NCBI GenBank assembly: GCA_030374765.1
Contig: JARGXX010000014.1
Coordinates: forward strand, 1-64,000
Direction: 5' to 3'
DNA length: 64,000 nucleotides
DNA from: Agarophyton chilense
Taxonomy: Eukaryota; Rhodophyta; Florideophyceae; Gracilariales; Gracilariaceae
The notes below the pieces were generated by a model. It was not told where the DNA came from. It did no database searches and was given only the letters and a program-made list of their open reading frames with translations. Positions 22,466 through 33,872 of the stretch are shown one piece after another; position 1 is the stretch's first letter; each line of letters starts with the position of its first letter. The position numbers were made by a program, and so were the translations under genes.

Positions 22466-23063
22466 GTGGCATTGGCGGTAAAAGAGCATTTCCGGTTGGA
22501 ATCCTTAGACATTTCCATTCCATTCCGGAGAATGGTGGTGATGAATGAGCCGTATTCAACATGCATTTTTCAAGGGAGGAAGGTGAACTGGTTCGATTCA
22601 GCTACATGGACGCTCTGTTGCGTCGAAACAACTTGGACCCGAAACCCATCGATATTCTTGTCATCAATTGCTCTCTTTTCAACCCTACTCCCAGTCTTTC
22701 GGCGATGATGGTCAACAAGTACAAGATGAGAATTTCTGTGCGCACGTTTAAGATGGCGGGTATGGGATGTGAAGCGGGGTTTCTCTCACTAGATCTGGAA
22801 GAAAACCTGTTGCAATTGCCTCAGAATTGAATTTGCGTTGTGTTATCCACAAAAAAATTACGCAGAACTGGTACCTCGGACGTGAACGCTCCATTGTCAT
22901 CACCAACACCCTATTCCGAATGGGTGGTGTCCCAGAACCAGTGAGCGACAAGGCAAGCAAGAGAGACCTGCGCGGTACATGCTTAATTACACTATGCGAC
23001 CACAGTCTTTCGGAAAGAGGTTACCTCTTAGTGCGTTCGATTCCCAATTTTCATCACGGGTGA
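22466..23063 (+). pseudogene. 3-ketoacyl-CoA synthase (FAE1/KCS type) fragment
   Basis: KCS enzymes condense malonyl-CoA with acyl-CoA in very-long-chain fatty acid elongation at the ER. The frame at 22561-22830 shows SREEGELVRF, DILVINCSLFNPTPSLSAM and VNKYKMR, and then the catalytic-Cys loop GMGCEAG (Cys codon at 22768). After a frame change come KITQNWYLGRERS and TLFRMGG (22827-23063), matching the family's 'ITQNWY.G..RSML..N.LFR.GG'. The catalytic His and Asn further downstream are not seen, and the N-terminal membrane segments are absent. A captured or relic gene piece in a transposon nest. Confidence 0.82.
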
Positions 23064-23216
23064 ATACTCTTCCTGGGTTGAATCTTTTGAATCTCATTGC
23101 TGAAGACATAGCAAAACAGTCCACTTATACTGGAATGAGCGAAACTGTATTCAGACTAACGGGCTTAGATTTAGAGTGCGTTTTTTCTACTACGTGCTTC
23201 AGTTTGCCTCAGACCG

Positions 23217-24699
23217 TTAAGACTTGTCGAGTTCATCTAACAGCCTCCTGATCACGATTATATGAGCTTCCCAATCAGAATTATTCATGTCTTTGTCCAT
23301 CATTTCTTTTGCAAGATTTAACTCCACTAAAAGCTTGCGACGCTGCTCAATCTCCGCCAGACCTGATTTTCCGCGCTCCAAAACAACAGATTTCTGAACA
23401 GGAGCCGGACTCTCTGCTTCCTTCTCAGTATTGAAAAAGCTACTGACAGAATGCATGAGATTAACACTAGCATCCTCGAACTCTTCAGATGATAGCTTTT
23501 ATTTAGTGTACTCGACTGTTCGAGTTTGACCCATAACTCGCTTGACGGTCGAAAAAACCAGTCCCCCCATCATGACCAAACATTCCTTTCTAGTCGATAG
23601 TCCTAACAGAGGAACCCAATAATTCTTCGTCTTCATCCTTCGTTCCTAAACCAAATGCAGTAGCTCCTGCTACAACGGGATCTCTATTCACCTGGCTCAA
23701 CTTTTACAACTCTGAACCAATAGGTCCGTTTACAAACTCCTTGAAGTCTGGGTTGTTTTGCCCGCTCTTCTTAAAGTTCGTAATCGGCAACGACGACAGA
23801 GACCTAAAACCGTCCCAGACCGACCACAAATACACTCCACTTCTAAAACATCGAGGTGGAAGTTCAGGTGACACAATCTCGTCAAGAAAGTGATCAAAAG
23901 AAAACCACGGGGCCAATGAAGCGTCATTGAAACGAACCTTAATAAAAATGGTCCATTTTTCCACTGGTTTGTCTTTGATATCTAACAGAGCCCGCTTCCA
24001 AATTGTTTGGGAGGATCGGAGAAATGCCTGACGGGTTTCGGGGTCATTGCGAATCCAAACAACAGGTCGCGCAAATTTCGACAAAGAGAATGGTACACGC
24101 TTTTGTTTCAGGCTTTTACCTTCGCTCTGAGATTCATGATCTACAAGAACCAATTCCATATCATCTTCGACTCTTCCTTTCTTCATAGGTGTTCCATAAT
24201 TCTTCTCGAGCCCATTCTTTATACTCGTGCGCTTACGTTTTCCTCGACGAGAAGAGCTCTTTCCATTCGTTGAAAGCTCGGGAAAACGGCGCGTTATATT
24301 AGAAATATCGCCATCACATGCCGCAATTGGTTCCAGGATTTTAATGTCGGGTAATATCTTTGGGTTTCCGATTACAGCCCAGCGAGACTGGAAGTCCATA
24401 AACTCCCAATGCGATCGCACTGTGAGGATACTTTTAATTGTGGTTTTCTCCGATTTAACACATTTGATATGTATGAGGCACAATATTTGTGCCACTACTA
24501 TGGCTTTGGAGGTGTGTGTGGTTTGAAAATGGTTTCCAACGCGCCAGTAGCGTGAGATATTTTGCAACTTTTCGACAGATGGCTCGCAAAGAAACGCGTG
24601 AGTAATGTTGAAGTCTGCATTTGGCGGTGGGGGTGCGGTAGAAAGAGAATGATATTCGGAGCTTGATGTTGATGATGACGGCATGTTGACGTCATACAA
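23217..24699 (-). pseudogene. Unknown 331-aa ORF plus C-terminal continuation (possible Harbinger partner)
   Basis: An intact 331-codon ORF (24699-23704) is followed in other frames by DPVVAGATAFGLGTKDEDEE, ECLVMMGGLVFSTVKRV and the ORF 23456-23217, which ends in a charged helical stretch (EIEQRRKLLVELNLAKEMMDKD). Together this suggests a protein of about 490 residues with two frame breaks. It has a basic, NLS-like segment (RRGKRKR), a Trp-rich middle (TIWKRALLDI, RFNDASLAPWFSF) and a C-terminal coiled coil. Harbinger elements carry a second gene for a Myb/trihelix-like DNA-binding protein, and the position beside the transposase would fit. No Myb signature is evident, so a host gene remains possible. 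The 331-codon part is the longest intact ORF in the window. Confidence 0.4.
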
Positions 24700-25003
24700 G
24701 GTTCCAGCTCATCAGAGATCCTCAGAAAGGCGTTGACAAGCAGTTTGAGAAAGGAACAGCACTAAAGACGAAGGAGAAAAGAGTTCGAGACGTTCTGGAC
24801 GGAGAGGCTGCTGGGTGAAAATGCATCTTGGTTGGGCGCAAATCGCCGTGCCGTGACAATATGAACGGGTTTCTTTCGTGTGCAGGGAATTGGAGCTGAT
24901 CTGATCTCTCTTGTATAGAGATCCAATATTCGCAGTCCTGGAAGCTTTTTGCATCAGGTTGTGCTAATTCCATTACTTGGAGATGTAGCCGGTCACAAGA
25001 GAC

Positions 25004-26020
25004 ATGTTTTGCACCATGCAAAAAGGGTATGATATTGTCGCCTTTCTTGGAAGCATGCCTCTTAGACAGCAGCATAAAGACACATGCGAATACACCAACA
25101 TCTTATGCGATCAAGCACAGCTGGACTCCTGCGACACACACACTCGACACGAAACAATTAGCAACCGTACTATTAATATGGGTACCAAAGCTAATGTTCT
25201 CACGTTGAACCCATTAAATGATGCACCTGATCTTCTTGCAGTCAAAGCAAGAGCCGCTGCAACAGATGCAGCTGAACTCATCGAATAGGGACCAACCTTG
25301 CCAAGAATATCCAGTTCAACAGAACACGTGTTTGAAGCACAAAAACACTCTCCTACCCATTCTTATCTCAAAAGTACCAGCAAATATTGTAATGCTCATT
25401 TGCGAGCCCAACACGAGCCCACACCTTACAAACTTATCAAACAAATCATATCGCATCTCGATCGCTCCAATAAAGGGGCCAACAGTACCTCAAAACTTTG
25501 GTAGAGTCAACAACCTTTTTTTCTGAAATTACTATTTCATCCTATATACCTGATCATCAAAAGATTGGCACACAGAGGATACCTGCCACACATCCGTTTA
25601 GTTTGGACGAGTCCAGAACAGTGAAACTCGTGGACAATGGCCTGAAGTATAACAGAGCAAAAATGAGTATCGGACACCAGATCATGACTCAAAAACCCAC
25701 TACAGGGAAAGAATTCGTACACATATATCCAACCACCATCACGCCTCTACTAAGCACGTTCAACCCGCCACTCAACCCAGCATGTCCTCTGCAGGGATCT
25801 ATGGAGCACTCGGTACATTCCAGCCACAGCAAAACCGCAGCTCGAATTCCCCGAAATCCTACGCTATGCGGTCATCACACCGACCGATGAATTCCGTTGC
25901 AAGATACGGACGAACAATGCTGAGACTCTGGTCAACCCAAAACCCAAACCAGAGACAAATTCAGAGATCCCCACGTCAGGGCTTCCAATCTAAAACCAAT
26001 TTAGCAAATGGCAGTACCAG
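25004..26020 (+). pseudogene. Degenerate gag region of the copia-like element
   Basis: A start-like ATG at 25179 opens a frame reading MGTKANVLTLNPL..ARAAATDAAELIE. Further short open pieces (25298-25504, 25498-25890) have polar composition expected of gag but no intact CCHC knuckle. Position between the 5' nest and the protease remnant supports gag. Confidence 0.4.
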
Positions 26021-26445
26021 ATAATTCTCAGATTCCGATTAAGGACTTTATGCATTATGAAAATGACTTCCAGCCGCAAGACCCTGAATCGAATGAAGAA
26101 AAAATCCAGGACGGTAAGTACATTCTCAACAGGGGTGCACACGCAACCCACGTTATCATTTCGCGTCCCCCAGTGCACCGTTTCCTCACCAAGACACATA
26201 CCGAGAAAGCCACCCGACAACTCTCCCTATGCACGCACTGCGGCACAATGTTGATTACTACGCCGAGTAACACTCCACTCTGAATATTTGAAGTGGTTGA
26301 CAAGCACCTCAAACACAATCTCCAGTCTATCCATGACCTAGCCATCCGGTATGGCCTTGCCACTTTCTCTCCCAATACTTCATTAGTTCTAAACACACGC
26401 GTCACGCTCTCTAAGATAGAGGCCATGGCTCATTGGGACAAATAA
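26020..26445 (+). pseudogene. Copia protease remnant
   Basis: The frame at 26008-26280 contains YILNRGAHATHVI, a decayed form of the copia protease site 'LDSGATxH(V/I)', with the catalytic Asp replaced by Asn. After its stop the same region reads HLKHNLQSI and LAIRYGLATF, matching the conserved 'LKHNL-S--L' that follows the protease active site in copia polyproteins. Integrase should come next, but the sequence jumps to RT/RNase H remnants. Confidence 0.5.
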
Positions 26446-26472
26446 AAATATGAAATAAAAGCCCGTCCAATC

Positions 26473-27249
26473 ATGCATGAAAAGCCAGCACGCATCATGA
26501 CAAAGCGAACATCAAAAAGGAAACTCGAGACTGTTCCAATCGGCATTTCTCATCCAGTTCTCCATGCGCCCACATCGCGAATACAGAGTACGACTCGCCT
26601 CCGGCGCCTTCCTAATCCACACAAGCCGGCAACTCCGACTCGCCTAGCACTATTGATGCACAACTGGAATGTGAGTCTGAACCACATACACCCAGACACC
26701 ACCAGCGCCGGCCTAACCTATTTTCGATCGAATCCCCTCACCAAGAACCGTCTTATAGTGTACAGTGATGCAAAATTTGCGAACGCAAAAGATTGAAAGT
26801 CAGTAAGCGGAATTCTCCACCTTTAAAATGGCAGTCCCATATTTTGGGCATTGGCAAAGCAACGTATCGTGGCACTATTCACCACGGAATCTGAATAGCT
26901 TGCCGCCTTGGCCGCAGTTTGACATACAACGTGGGTCAAGTATCCCTTTGCCTTCCTAATTCTGTAACTACGCTTTGGCATGCAACATTTTGTGGACACC
27001 AAATCTGCTATCATGACATCAAAGAATCAGGCTCCAACTCGCAAACGGAATCAACATTTGCCATCATGACATCCAAGATCTTATTCAAAAGAAAACCGTC
27101 ACATTCTGGAAACCACCTACCGCAGCAACGAAAGCGGACATATTCGCCAAGCCCCTCCAACCCGGCCACTACACACACCTCCAAAGCCAACTGAACATCA
27201 AACTCCCTACATCTCCACCGAAAAGCGGCAAGAAACAGGGGACTGTCAG
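26473..27249 (+). pseudogene. Copia RT end and RNase H remnant
   Basis: The plus strand gives AGLTYFRS, LIVYSDAKFANAKD, VSGILHL, SPIFWALAKQRIVALFTTESE, LAALAAV, and after a frame change HHDIQDLIQKKTVTFWK and KADIFAKPL. This is the order of the copia RNase H domain ('YSDAD-A--KD', 'SW-SKKQ--VALSTTEAEY', 'T-DMLADIFTKPL'). Several stops interrupt it. The coding end lies about 20 bases before the purine tract. Confidence 0.8.
27229..27243 (+). promoter_or_regulatory. Polypurine tract of the copia-like element
   Basis: AAGAAACAGGGGAC lies immediately before the TGTCAGATC start of the 3' LTR, as expected for the plus-strand primer. Confidence 0.6.
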
Positions 27250-27375
27250 ATCAAATTAGCTCAATCTCTGTACTGCCACTTTTCGGTCAGATCACATTGC
27301 AGTAGAGAACATGGTGGATAAGCCGACGGCAACGCCAGAGCCACGAGAGTTGAAGAGGCAAGTGCTTCCTTCACA
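27244..27375 (+). repeat. 3' LTR of the copia-like element
   Basis: 132 bp starting TGTCAGATC and ending GCTTCCTTCACA, similar to the 5' LTR over its whole length. It is followed by AACAC and then ATTCAAAGG of segment L in copy B. Confidence 0.85.
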
Positions 27376-27379
27376 AACA

Positions 27380-27942
27380 CATTCAAAGGTCTTCTCTGAA
27401 TCATCAGATTCATTAATGAAACACCCTATTCACGGCGCTTTGTTTTTTGCTACAACTATTTATGATTTCACATTATTACTACAGAAGTAGGCTATCGGAG
27501 CAGGATGTTATCTTGAATATTTATATTGAGGAGTTGGAATTACAGTTGACCTCAGCCTATCTGACGAATTCGTCAATAAATTGGAACGAGGTATACTTGA
27601 AACCAAACTTAATCAACCCGCATATAATAATGCGTTTTATTAATCTAATATTAAATTATAATGGTACAGTTTATAATTAGAAATTGGTATTAATATTAAG
27701 ACCTAGTTGATTCATAATCAAAGCAAAACATATTACACATCACTGACAAATCGCACGAATATGAGCTGGAGATCTACCAAATACCTTTTATTAACATCTA
27801 CCGAACATTTTAAGGACGTCTATAGGACATCTCAGAAGTCGGACCGACAGTCATGCTCCATGCTATGTAGTTTAGATGTCCGGAACTAAAATCTTACGGG
27901 TTTTTCATTGATATCAATGTGCTTCACGAGGCCCAACCATGA
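27380..27942 (+). repeat. Segment L, left copy of unit B
   Basis: Aligns with 449-1030. It also occupies the place where copy C should have its right L, so it is shared by two tandem units. Contains module M at 27768-27929. Confidence 0.75.
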
Positions 27943-30900
27943 TCAACTATTTGTGTACAAAATATGGTCCAGAAAAATCCCTGCATGTGGGTCATTTATT
28001 TTTCCCAAATGCGACCATTAAGAGATGCCCCATATATGAACTTATAATAGCGAACCAGATGCCATGAAAATGTGTCTCAAAAAAGTGTTAAATTTGATCA
28101 AGTTCTGATTCAAAGTTCCCAAAAGCTAGACCACTTCGTTTATTTTTTCTGTTCCAAATATGTGCAGAATCAGTTCAACCAGGTACTAAACTATTCTGTT
28201 AGACTCGCGACGAGATTAAAGCCACATTTAGTTCTCAAATTGTCCAACAAAAGACCCAATAAGTCAGTTTATAGCCCAGAACAAGTGCGAATTAACACCG
28301 TCAGAGTTCTAAACTATTCATTTTTAGGTTGGTCTGTCCATATGTCGATCAGAACACTACCGCGCCTTGTAGCAAGCCAACATCAACTTTGCATGTAAAA
28401 TGTAACGATGAATGTGCTCAATGGTTAGACAATCCGCCTCAGAGTAGCCACATCATGAAAATTTCTCCGATTGTTCAAAGAGCTTCGGTGGGCTTAAATC
28501 CGTTAGAATTCAGAGCATAAGAACTGGCACATACTTTTATAAATTCAGAACCACTTTGAACGTGCAAGAGAGATATCAAGTCCTCACTGGGGTTTAGGAA
28601 GTGTGGGTACACTTGGCAGTGAGTGATATGCAGTTTAGTTTGAACATTAGTCGTGTAGAGAGTTGGCCGCACTTGAGAAAAGAATATATTGATCTGTCCA
28701 TTGCTGCTTCCGTAGAAGGATGAACGACATCGATATGGTTGCAGGCCCTAAGATCTTGAGGGGGAGGAATGGCAGTGCGGTGGCAGACTGTGAAAGTGGA
28801 GAAGCATTAGAATGTTAGGACTCTGTCGCAGACTGGAATTACGAACAGGTGGACTTGAGAGAATTCGGGATGTTACTTTCTGCTTTCCAGAACATTTGAC
28901 TGGGTCAATAATCTTAAACCTAAAAGACACCGACATGAGTTCTGATCACGCAGAGTCGGATCTACGAAAAAGTCAAAAACGTTGGAGGGGAATGGGCCTA
29001 ATGGACATTACGGTGAATCATGCTGTTTCAAGTAGGTAAACTTACAAGATGGCTTTTTGAAGTTTGCATTCTTTTCTTCGGAGATCAAGTTGGGCTGTGA
29101 AAAGTTCATAGCGGTGTGTCATTTTCAAACAGTGGCCCTCTGCAACGAGATATCGAAGGAAACGGAAGAAGTATATGTTTTGGGAAGTATTAGGCGTGCA
29201 TGAGAGATTTTTCAATGTGAATTATATAAAGAGTGAGTCATAGGAAAAGTTCGAAACCATACCAAGATCCAAAGAAATAGAACGACCGAAAACAAAATGG
29301 TATGTCGCGCCATACGCAGGTGAAAAATGAACCTCTGGCAATGCGCACAGTAAGTTAAAGTATTATCTAGTAACCTATACACACAAAAACAAACAGAAGA
29401 GATGAACTAGCTGAAAATAAAAGTATGCAAAAAGGATTCTAACCGCTTAAGAGCCATATGAATCAAATTAATTCACATAAGTCGGCCCCGAAGGTAAGGG
29501 GCAGCAGAAGAATTTTTGATGTGAGAGCGACTTGGGCGGAAGCTTTCTCAAGCCGTACGGATTGATTCAAGGTGCCAAGAAGGCAGGGCTGGTTTCTTTT
29601 GTGTCTTTCCAAACAAATCAGCAGACCGATGAAAGCTATCACCCACCTTTCCTCGTTTTCTTAGGGGCAGGCGGGCACTGCTCAATCCCACCTTCGCTAA
29701 TCTCATTATCATCGTTTGAAAGACGTGGCTCAGTATTGTTTTCCATGTATTACAGTCGGCCCCTCTTTACTCGCTTTCGAAGCGCTGTATTTGCCAGTGC
29801 TGTTGCGTTTGGCATTCCGGTAGTAGCGAGAATGGACGCGCTTGACGTTTGTGCAGAAGATGCTCTTACGATTGACGTTGCGGTTTTTGTTCTCGTAGCG
29901 CCTTGATTTCAGTCTATGTGGCTGATGACAGGTACAACCACGGTTTTCGTCTGCGGCTTCCAAGTGAGAAGTTCTCGAGCCTGTGTTACCGTTTTGGTCA
30001 TCCGAATCTTCTAGATATGCTTCGAGTGTCCACGCTATGTAGCCTTGTTTCAATGAGGAAACCTGTCCAAAATTCCTACGTCTGACTCAGGTAAAAAGAA
30101 TTGACGGATAGGATCGGTTGCGTTCGTCCATTTGCCTTCGTAGATGCACTATTTTAAGCATGCGGATCTTCGAAGATTTGCTCGCTAACCCTTCCAGACG
30201 AACATTTGTCACGAATTTTCTTTGTCTTTTCAGCCGTAGCATCTTTCTTGTCTCTTTGAATGTTTTTTTGATGAAATCCGTCACAACCTAGCAATTTTGT
30301 TCACGCGCAGTGCTTTGATTCGTTAAAGAGAAAGACGTCACTCAGCTTGAGGAGCTGAACGAAGAATACGTACAACAGCGATCCTCATAATAGTTCCTTC
30401 TTCGAGCTCGGATAACTCATAAGGTTTCCTGACTGGACTTTAATAAAGTTTTCAATTGCTTTTCTGATGCTTACGCTGTTGGAAGATTTGATTAGAAGAT
30501 GATAAGGGCCATAAAGAAAGAATTTTCATCTATCACAACCGTCACCAAATTCAGCCAGAAGTGGGCTGTGATGGAGAGTTCATGGAGGAAGCCGCATATA
30601 TGTCACTCCTCAGCAACTCTCGTTGCATTTTTATGCCGTAGTAGTACTCAAATGCACATTGTTCTGGTAGGACGCTATATGTAAAGGATTTCGGTTCGAT
30701 TTATTTTCATTTTGTTTCTCTGGGAACGGAGAAGAACATCGGTTACGTGTCATGATCGCAGAAAGACAAACCGTTTACCGAAGTGTAAACCTTGACAGTG
30801 TTCCCTGAGGGTTTTCAACAAGTCTGCACACCGCTGACCTAACTTTGTCTCCAAACTTCCACGATACAAACTCAGATTGTTGTTCATACTCATGACCAAT

Positions 30901-31167
30901 GTTTGTGGCTTCTCTAATAGTTATAGGTGTTCCTCGAATAAGTGTCCAACTAAACTGTTTCCACGATATAGGCATCGGGTTTTAGCTCTCTTCCTCCAGG
31001 GACTAATTTTCTTCAAGCCTCAGCCACATATCATTGGCACATTGAGAGATGTTTCATATTTCAGTTGCAGATGTCCCTGCCTTCCAAGAAAAATGGTCTC
31101 AAGACAGAAACCGATGAAGCACTTAGCAGTTGGCAAGTGCCTCGCCCTGGAATCACGTCTTTGCTGA
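27943..31167. other. Body of unit B, left part; no recognisable gene
   Basis: Equivalent of 1031-3956 in A apart from the 299-bp insertion. Only short ORFs; the longest (29906-29532 plus, 30053-29730 minus) arise from or run into the insertion. Confidence 0.55.
29527..29825. mobile_element. 299-bp insertion present in B, absent in A
   Basis: Copy A reads GATGCGAGAATGG without interruption (2611-2623). In B the sequence is split by 299 bp with GTGAGA at 29521-29526 on the left and GCGAGA at 29826-29831 on the right, a likely 6-bp duplication with one change. The insert has no clear terminal inverted repeats and no recognisable protein. It could be a short non-autonomous element, or a sequence lost from A. 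Confidence 0.5.
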
Positions 31168-31485
31168 ATCCTACCATTTCAAAAGCTCATTTATAATGCT
31201 CCACAACCAGAACGTCTTCGGGAAGTTGTGAGATATAAAAGTAGTATCGAGTCGAGAATCCTGTCAGATACCAAGAATCAAGGTTTAACTGACATAAACA
31301 AACTTTCTACTTCATCTTCTACAGCATCTTTCGCGAGCGACCTTTCTTGTGGGGAAACTAAAAATGTAGGGTACTGCGGTGAGGAAAGCAGAGTTTCGGG
31401 TAGCATAGTTTCCAGAAATTCAGATTTGGTCCGGCCCGGTTCGAGTTCTATCGGCAGGGATAACAGGTCATGTATGTGTACATAG
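31168..31485 (+). other. Ser-rich reading frame, copy B
   Basis: Open like its equivalent 3957-4274 in A, with NKLSTSSSTASFASD preserved and scattered replacements. Function unknown. Confidence 0.3.
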
Positions 31486-32931
31486 AGGTGTGCAAGTCGT
31501 TCGGGACTTGAATATCAGCACGCTGTTTTTGATGCCCCTGTATAGAAATTCATTGGAGAAGCTACACCATACAAAGGCTTTCTTTACTCAGAAAGATACG
31601 AAAAGCCTGTCTGCGACGAGAAATGCTGCATTCTTTTTGAGTGTCTCCTATAACGTGTGAAAACCAAATTAACTCCAAGAAAAAGACGCTGCAAAACTTC
31701 TCTCGATACCCAGCTGGAAATGAAATTGTCCTAATTTCAAACCTGTCAATGTACATGGCACTCTTTTTATAGGCCGATTTGAATATTACAGGCAAACAAA
31801 GGCTTGAGTATGCTTCGATCTATACTCAGGACATAGTTCCCTTGATTTACGAGTCGCATGCCTAAGGTACAGGATCTCCTATTTTATGGCGTGTGAAGGC
31901 GTCTTAGTGCTCAGAAAGAACAACAATGTAACTGCCACAGGTGCGTGCCCAGAGAGCTTTCCGTACTACCCTTTTACATTGTTATGTCTATTGTTAAGAA
32001 CTGCCCGGTAAAACGGATATGTGCATATGAGATCCTCCAATCATATTTGAGTTACATCCTCTTTCTCCAATGACCACAAGGAAGTGTTTTGTTCCCAGAT
32101 ATGGACCTTCCATAAGCATCACCGTTTCCCGTATTATTCAACGAATTTAAATAAGCAGAATCACTTTACCATTCCTCATTTTAATAACGGGCGAACATTC
32201 GCTTCCTACATCAAAATGTCAGCTTCTTTGAATGGTCTTCGTAAATGGAAACTTCTTTTTTTCTAGCAAGAATGGTTTTGCAGCAGTTCTGCGCATGTAC
32301 TGCCGCCTTCAGGCGTTTGAAGAAACCGTTAACTCGAGATCAACCTTCCAGATTCTACGTTAATAGCAGCAAACAGAGATTCCAACGGCAGCCATACACA
32401 GCCAACCAGGCGCAGGCAACCATTTCGTGAGGATGAAATGCTCATATCAGACTTGAAACGGAGCAGTTTGGTGCAAGGACCATACGTCTTCCAATTCGAA
32501 AGACGCTTCTGGCGAGTATGGCGTCTTTGGAGAGCACCAACATCTCCACAACAGCAACTGGGACTTCCCGTGGGATCCCGTTTATTCTTAACAGGGAGGG
32601 AGCGAAACATCGTGTACCGATCGACCAGCTCTTCAGCGTCTACATGGGGAGGCGGAATACAGCTTTTGGGGTGTTCTGGTAGGATGTCGGTGTCAACTAC
32701 TTGAATGGTTTCGGCTCTTCAGCTGCGTAGACCAAACTTATAAGCAGGTGCAAAACTAATGGTGTCCCTCTCCTTGTCAACAATTTGCCCCCCTCTGGCA
32801 AATTGCGCACTAGTCGGAAGTGGTTCCGTACCTGGTAGAAGAGAACGATTTTCCTAGTTCTAAGTATCTGTATCGATATCTTGATACAGGAGCGAAATGG
32901 ATAGCGCAGCTGACCGCAGCCCTTCGAAGTT

Positions 32932-33558
32932 TTGAGACCATTTGTATTATTCACCTCAAAGGTAAATGAAAACACCAACGACAGAGTTAGGATTGCCTAC
33001 ATGTCCTTGAGCTTTAACGAAAAGGTGGTAGAGCTGGAAGACCCGTTGAGCGGAAAGCGGGCTAGAAGGACATTAATCGAAGATGATACTCAGTGTGGAC
33101 TGGAAACGCAGACCTTTTTCGTAAAACGGAGTCAATCGCAGAAAAGCCGATTATCTAATCGGCGTAGAAACACAGACATGGGGTCATCATTGTTCGAAAG
33201 CATTACGCAGGGCTCTTTAGGGGTGCCGGATGTACTCGAAAAAAAAGAAATGATAATCAAAATTAACTTGGCGAGAGCTGGACGAATGCTTGGCAATATT
33301 AGCTGGATTCATTCAGGTCAAACTTTATGCCCCATTAAGAAGTGCTGGAAATGGTTCTTAGAAGTGGGTTTAGTTTTCAAAACTGGAAAGCTCATACAGA
33401 CTTCGCTATACCTTTGTCACAGAGAACTTGTTTCACTACTTTGTAGGGGATGTACACGTCTATTTCTGCTTGAAGCAGAAGTTCAAAGAATAATCCTAAT
33501 GCGTCATTTAAGAGATGCCTTATCAAAAGGCAAGTGCCGATTCAAAGCTACCATCTAA
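32932..33558 (+). CDS. Hypothetical 208-aa ORF of copy B
   Basis: Longest intact ORF in the repeat family, ATG to TAA. An N-terminal part (MSLSFNEKVVELEDPLSGKRARR) is followed by a basic Arg/Asn/Ser-rich stretch, then a mixed helical part with four Cys in the last third (LCPIKKC, LCHRE, LLCRGC). Its equivalent in A has a 1-base length change in an A-run at 5958-5962. No known domain. It may be the only surviving coding piece of the unit, or an ORF kept by chance; A-to-B changes are not clearly enriched in third positions by eye. Confidence 0.35.
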   Translation: MRPFVLFTSKVNENTNDRVRIAYMSLSFNEKVVELEDPLSGKRARRTLIEDDTQCGLETQTFFVKRSQSQKSRLSNRRRNTDMGSSLFESITQGSLGVPDVLEKKEMIIKINLARAGRMLGNISWIHSGQTLCPIKKCWKWFLEVGLVFKTGKLIQTSLYLCHRELVSLLCRGCTRLFLLEAEVQRIILMRHLRDALSKGKCRFKATI

Positions 33559-33872
33559 AAATAGGTTTTGTTGAGCTTTGTCGAGATATATTGTTTACCA
33601 AGCTTCTTTCTTTTGTGAATTTTCTTTTCTGTACATTGGGTAGGATTTAGTCAAAAGATTTGAAGGGTTTCGAGGTTGTACGTTTTTTCTTCTACTTCCT
33701 GCTTCCATAGATTGATTTCTTCGTATTAGATTTTTCAACAACGAGGACTTCGCCATCTACCTGGCATTTATTGACTAAAAAGGCATTTCATTTTCGCTTT
33801 GGGTTGAAATACGTTAAAAACTAAAACGGGACTTAAAAGTAATAATTGTCTCTAAGCCAGTGAAAAAATGTT

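Larger units (their letters stand above)
18851..27375 (+). mobile_element. Ty1/copia-like retrotransposon with nested insertions
   Basis: Bounded by two similar ~130-bp LTRs (TGTCA..TTCACA). A primer-binding site follows the left LTR, a purine tract precedes the right one, and copia protease and RNase H remnants lie near the 3' end. Flanks are GAAAC on the left and AACAC on the right, compatible with a decayed 5-bp target duplication. The total of 8.5 kb is inflated by a 6-kb nest (Harbinger, host-gene fragments, 331-aa ORF) before gag, while integrase and most of RT are deleted. It inserted between repeat copies C and B. Confidence 0.75.
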
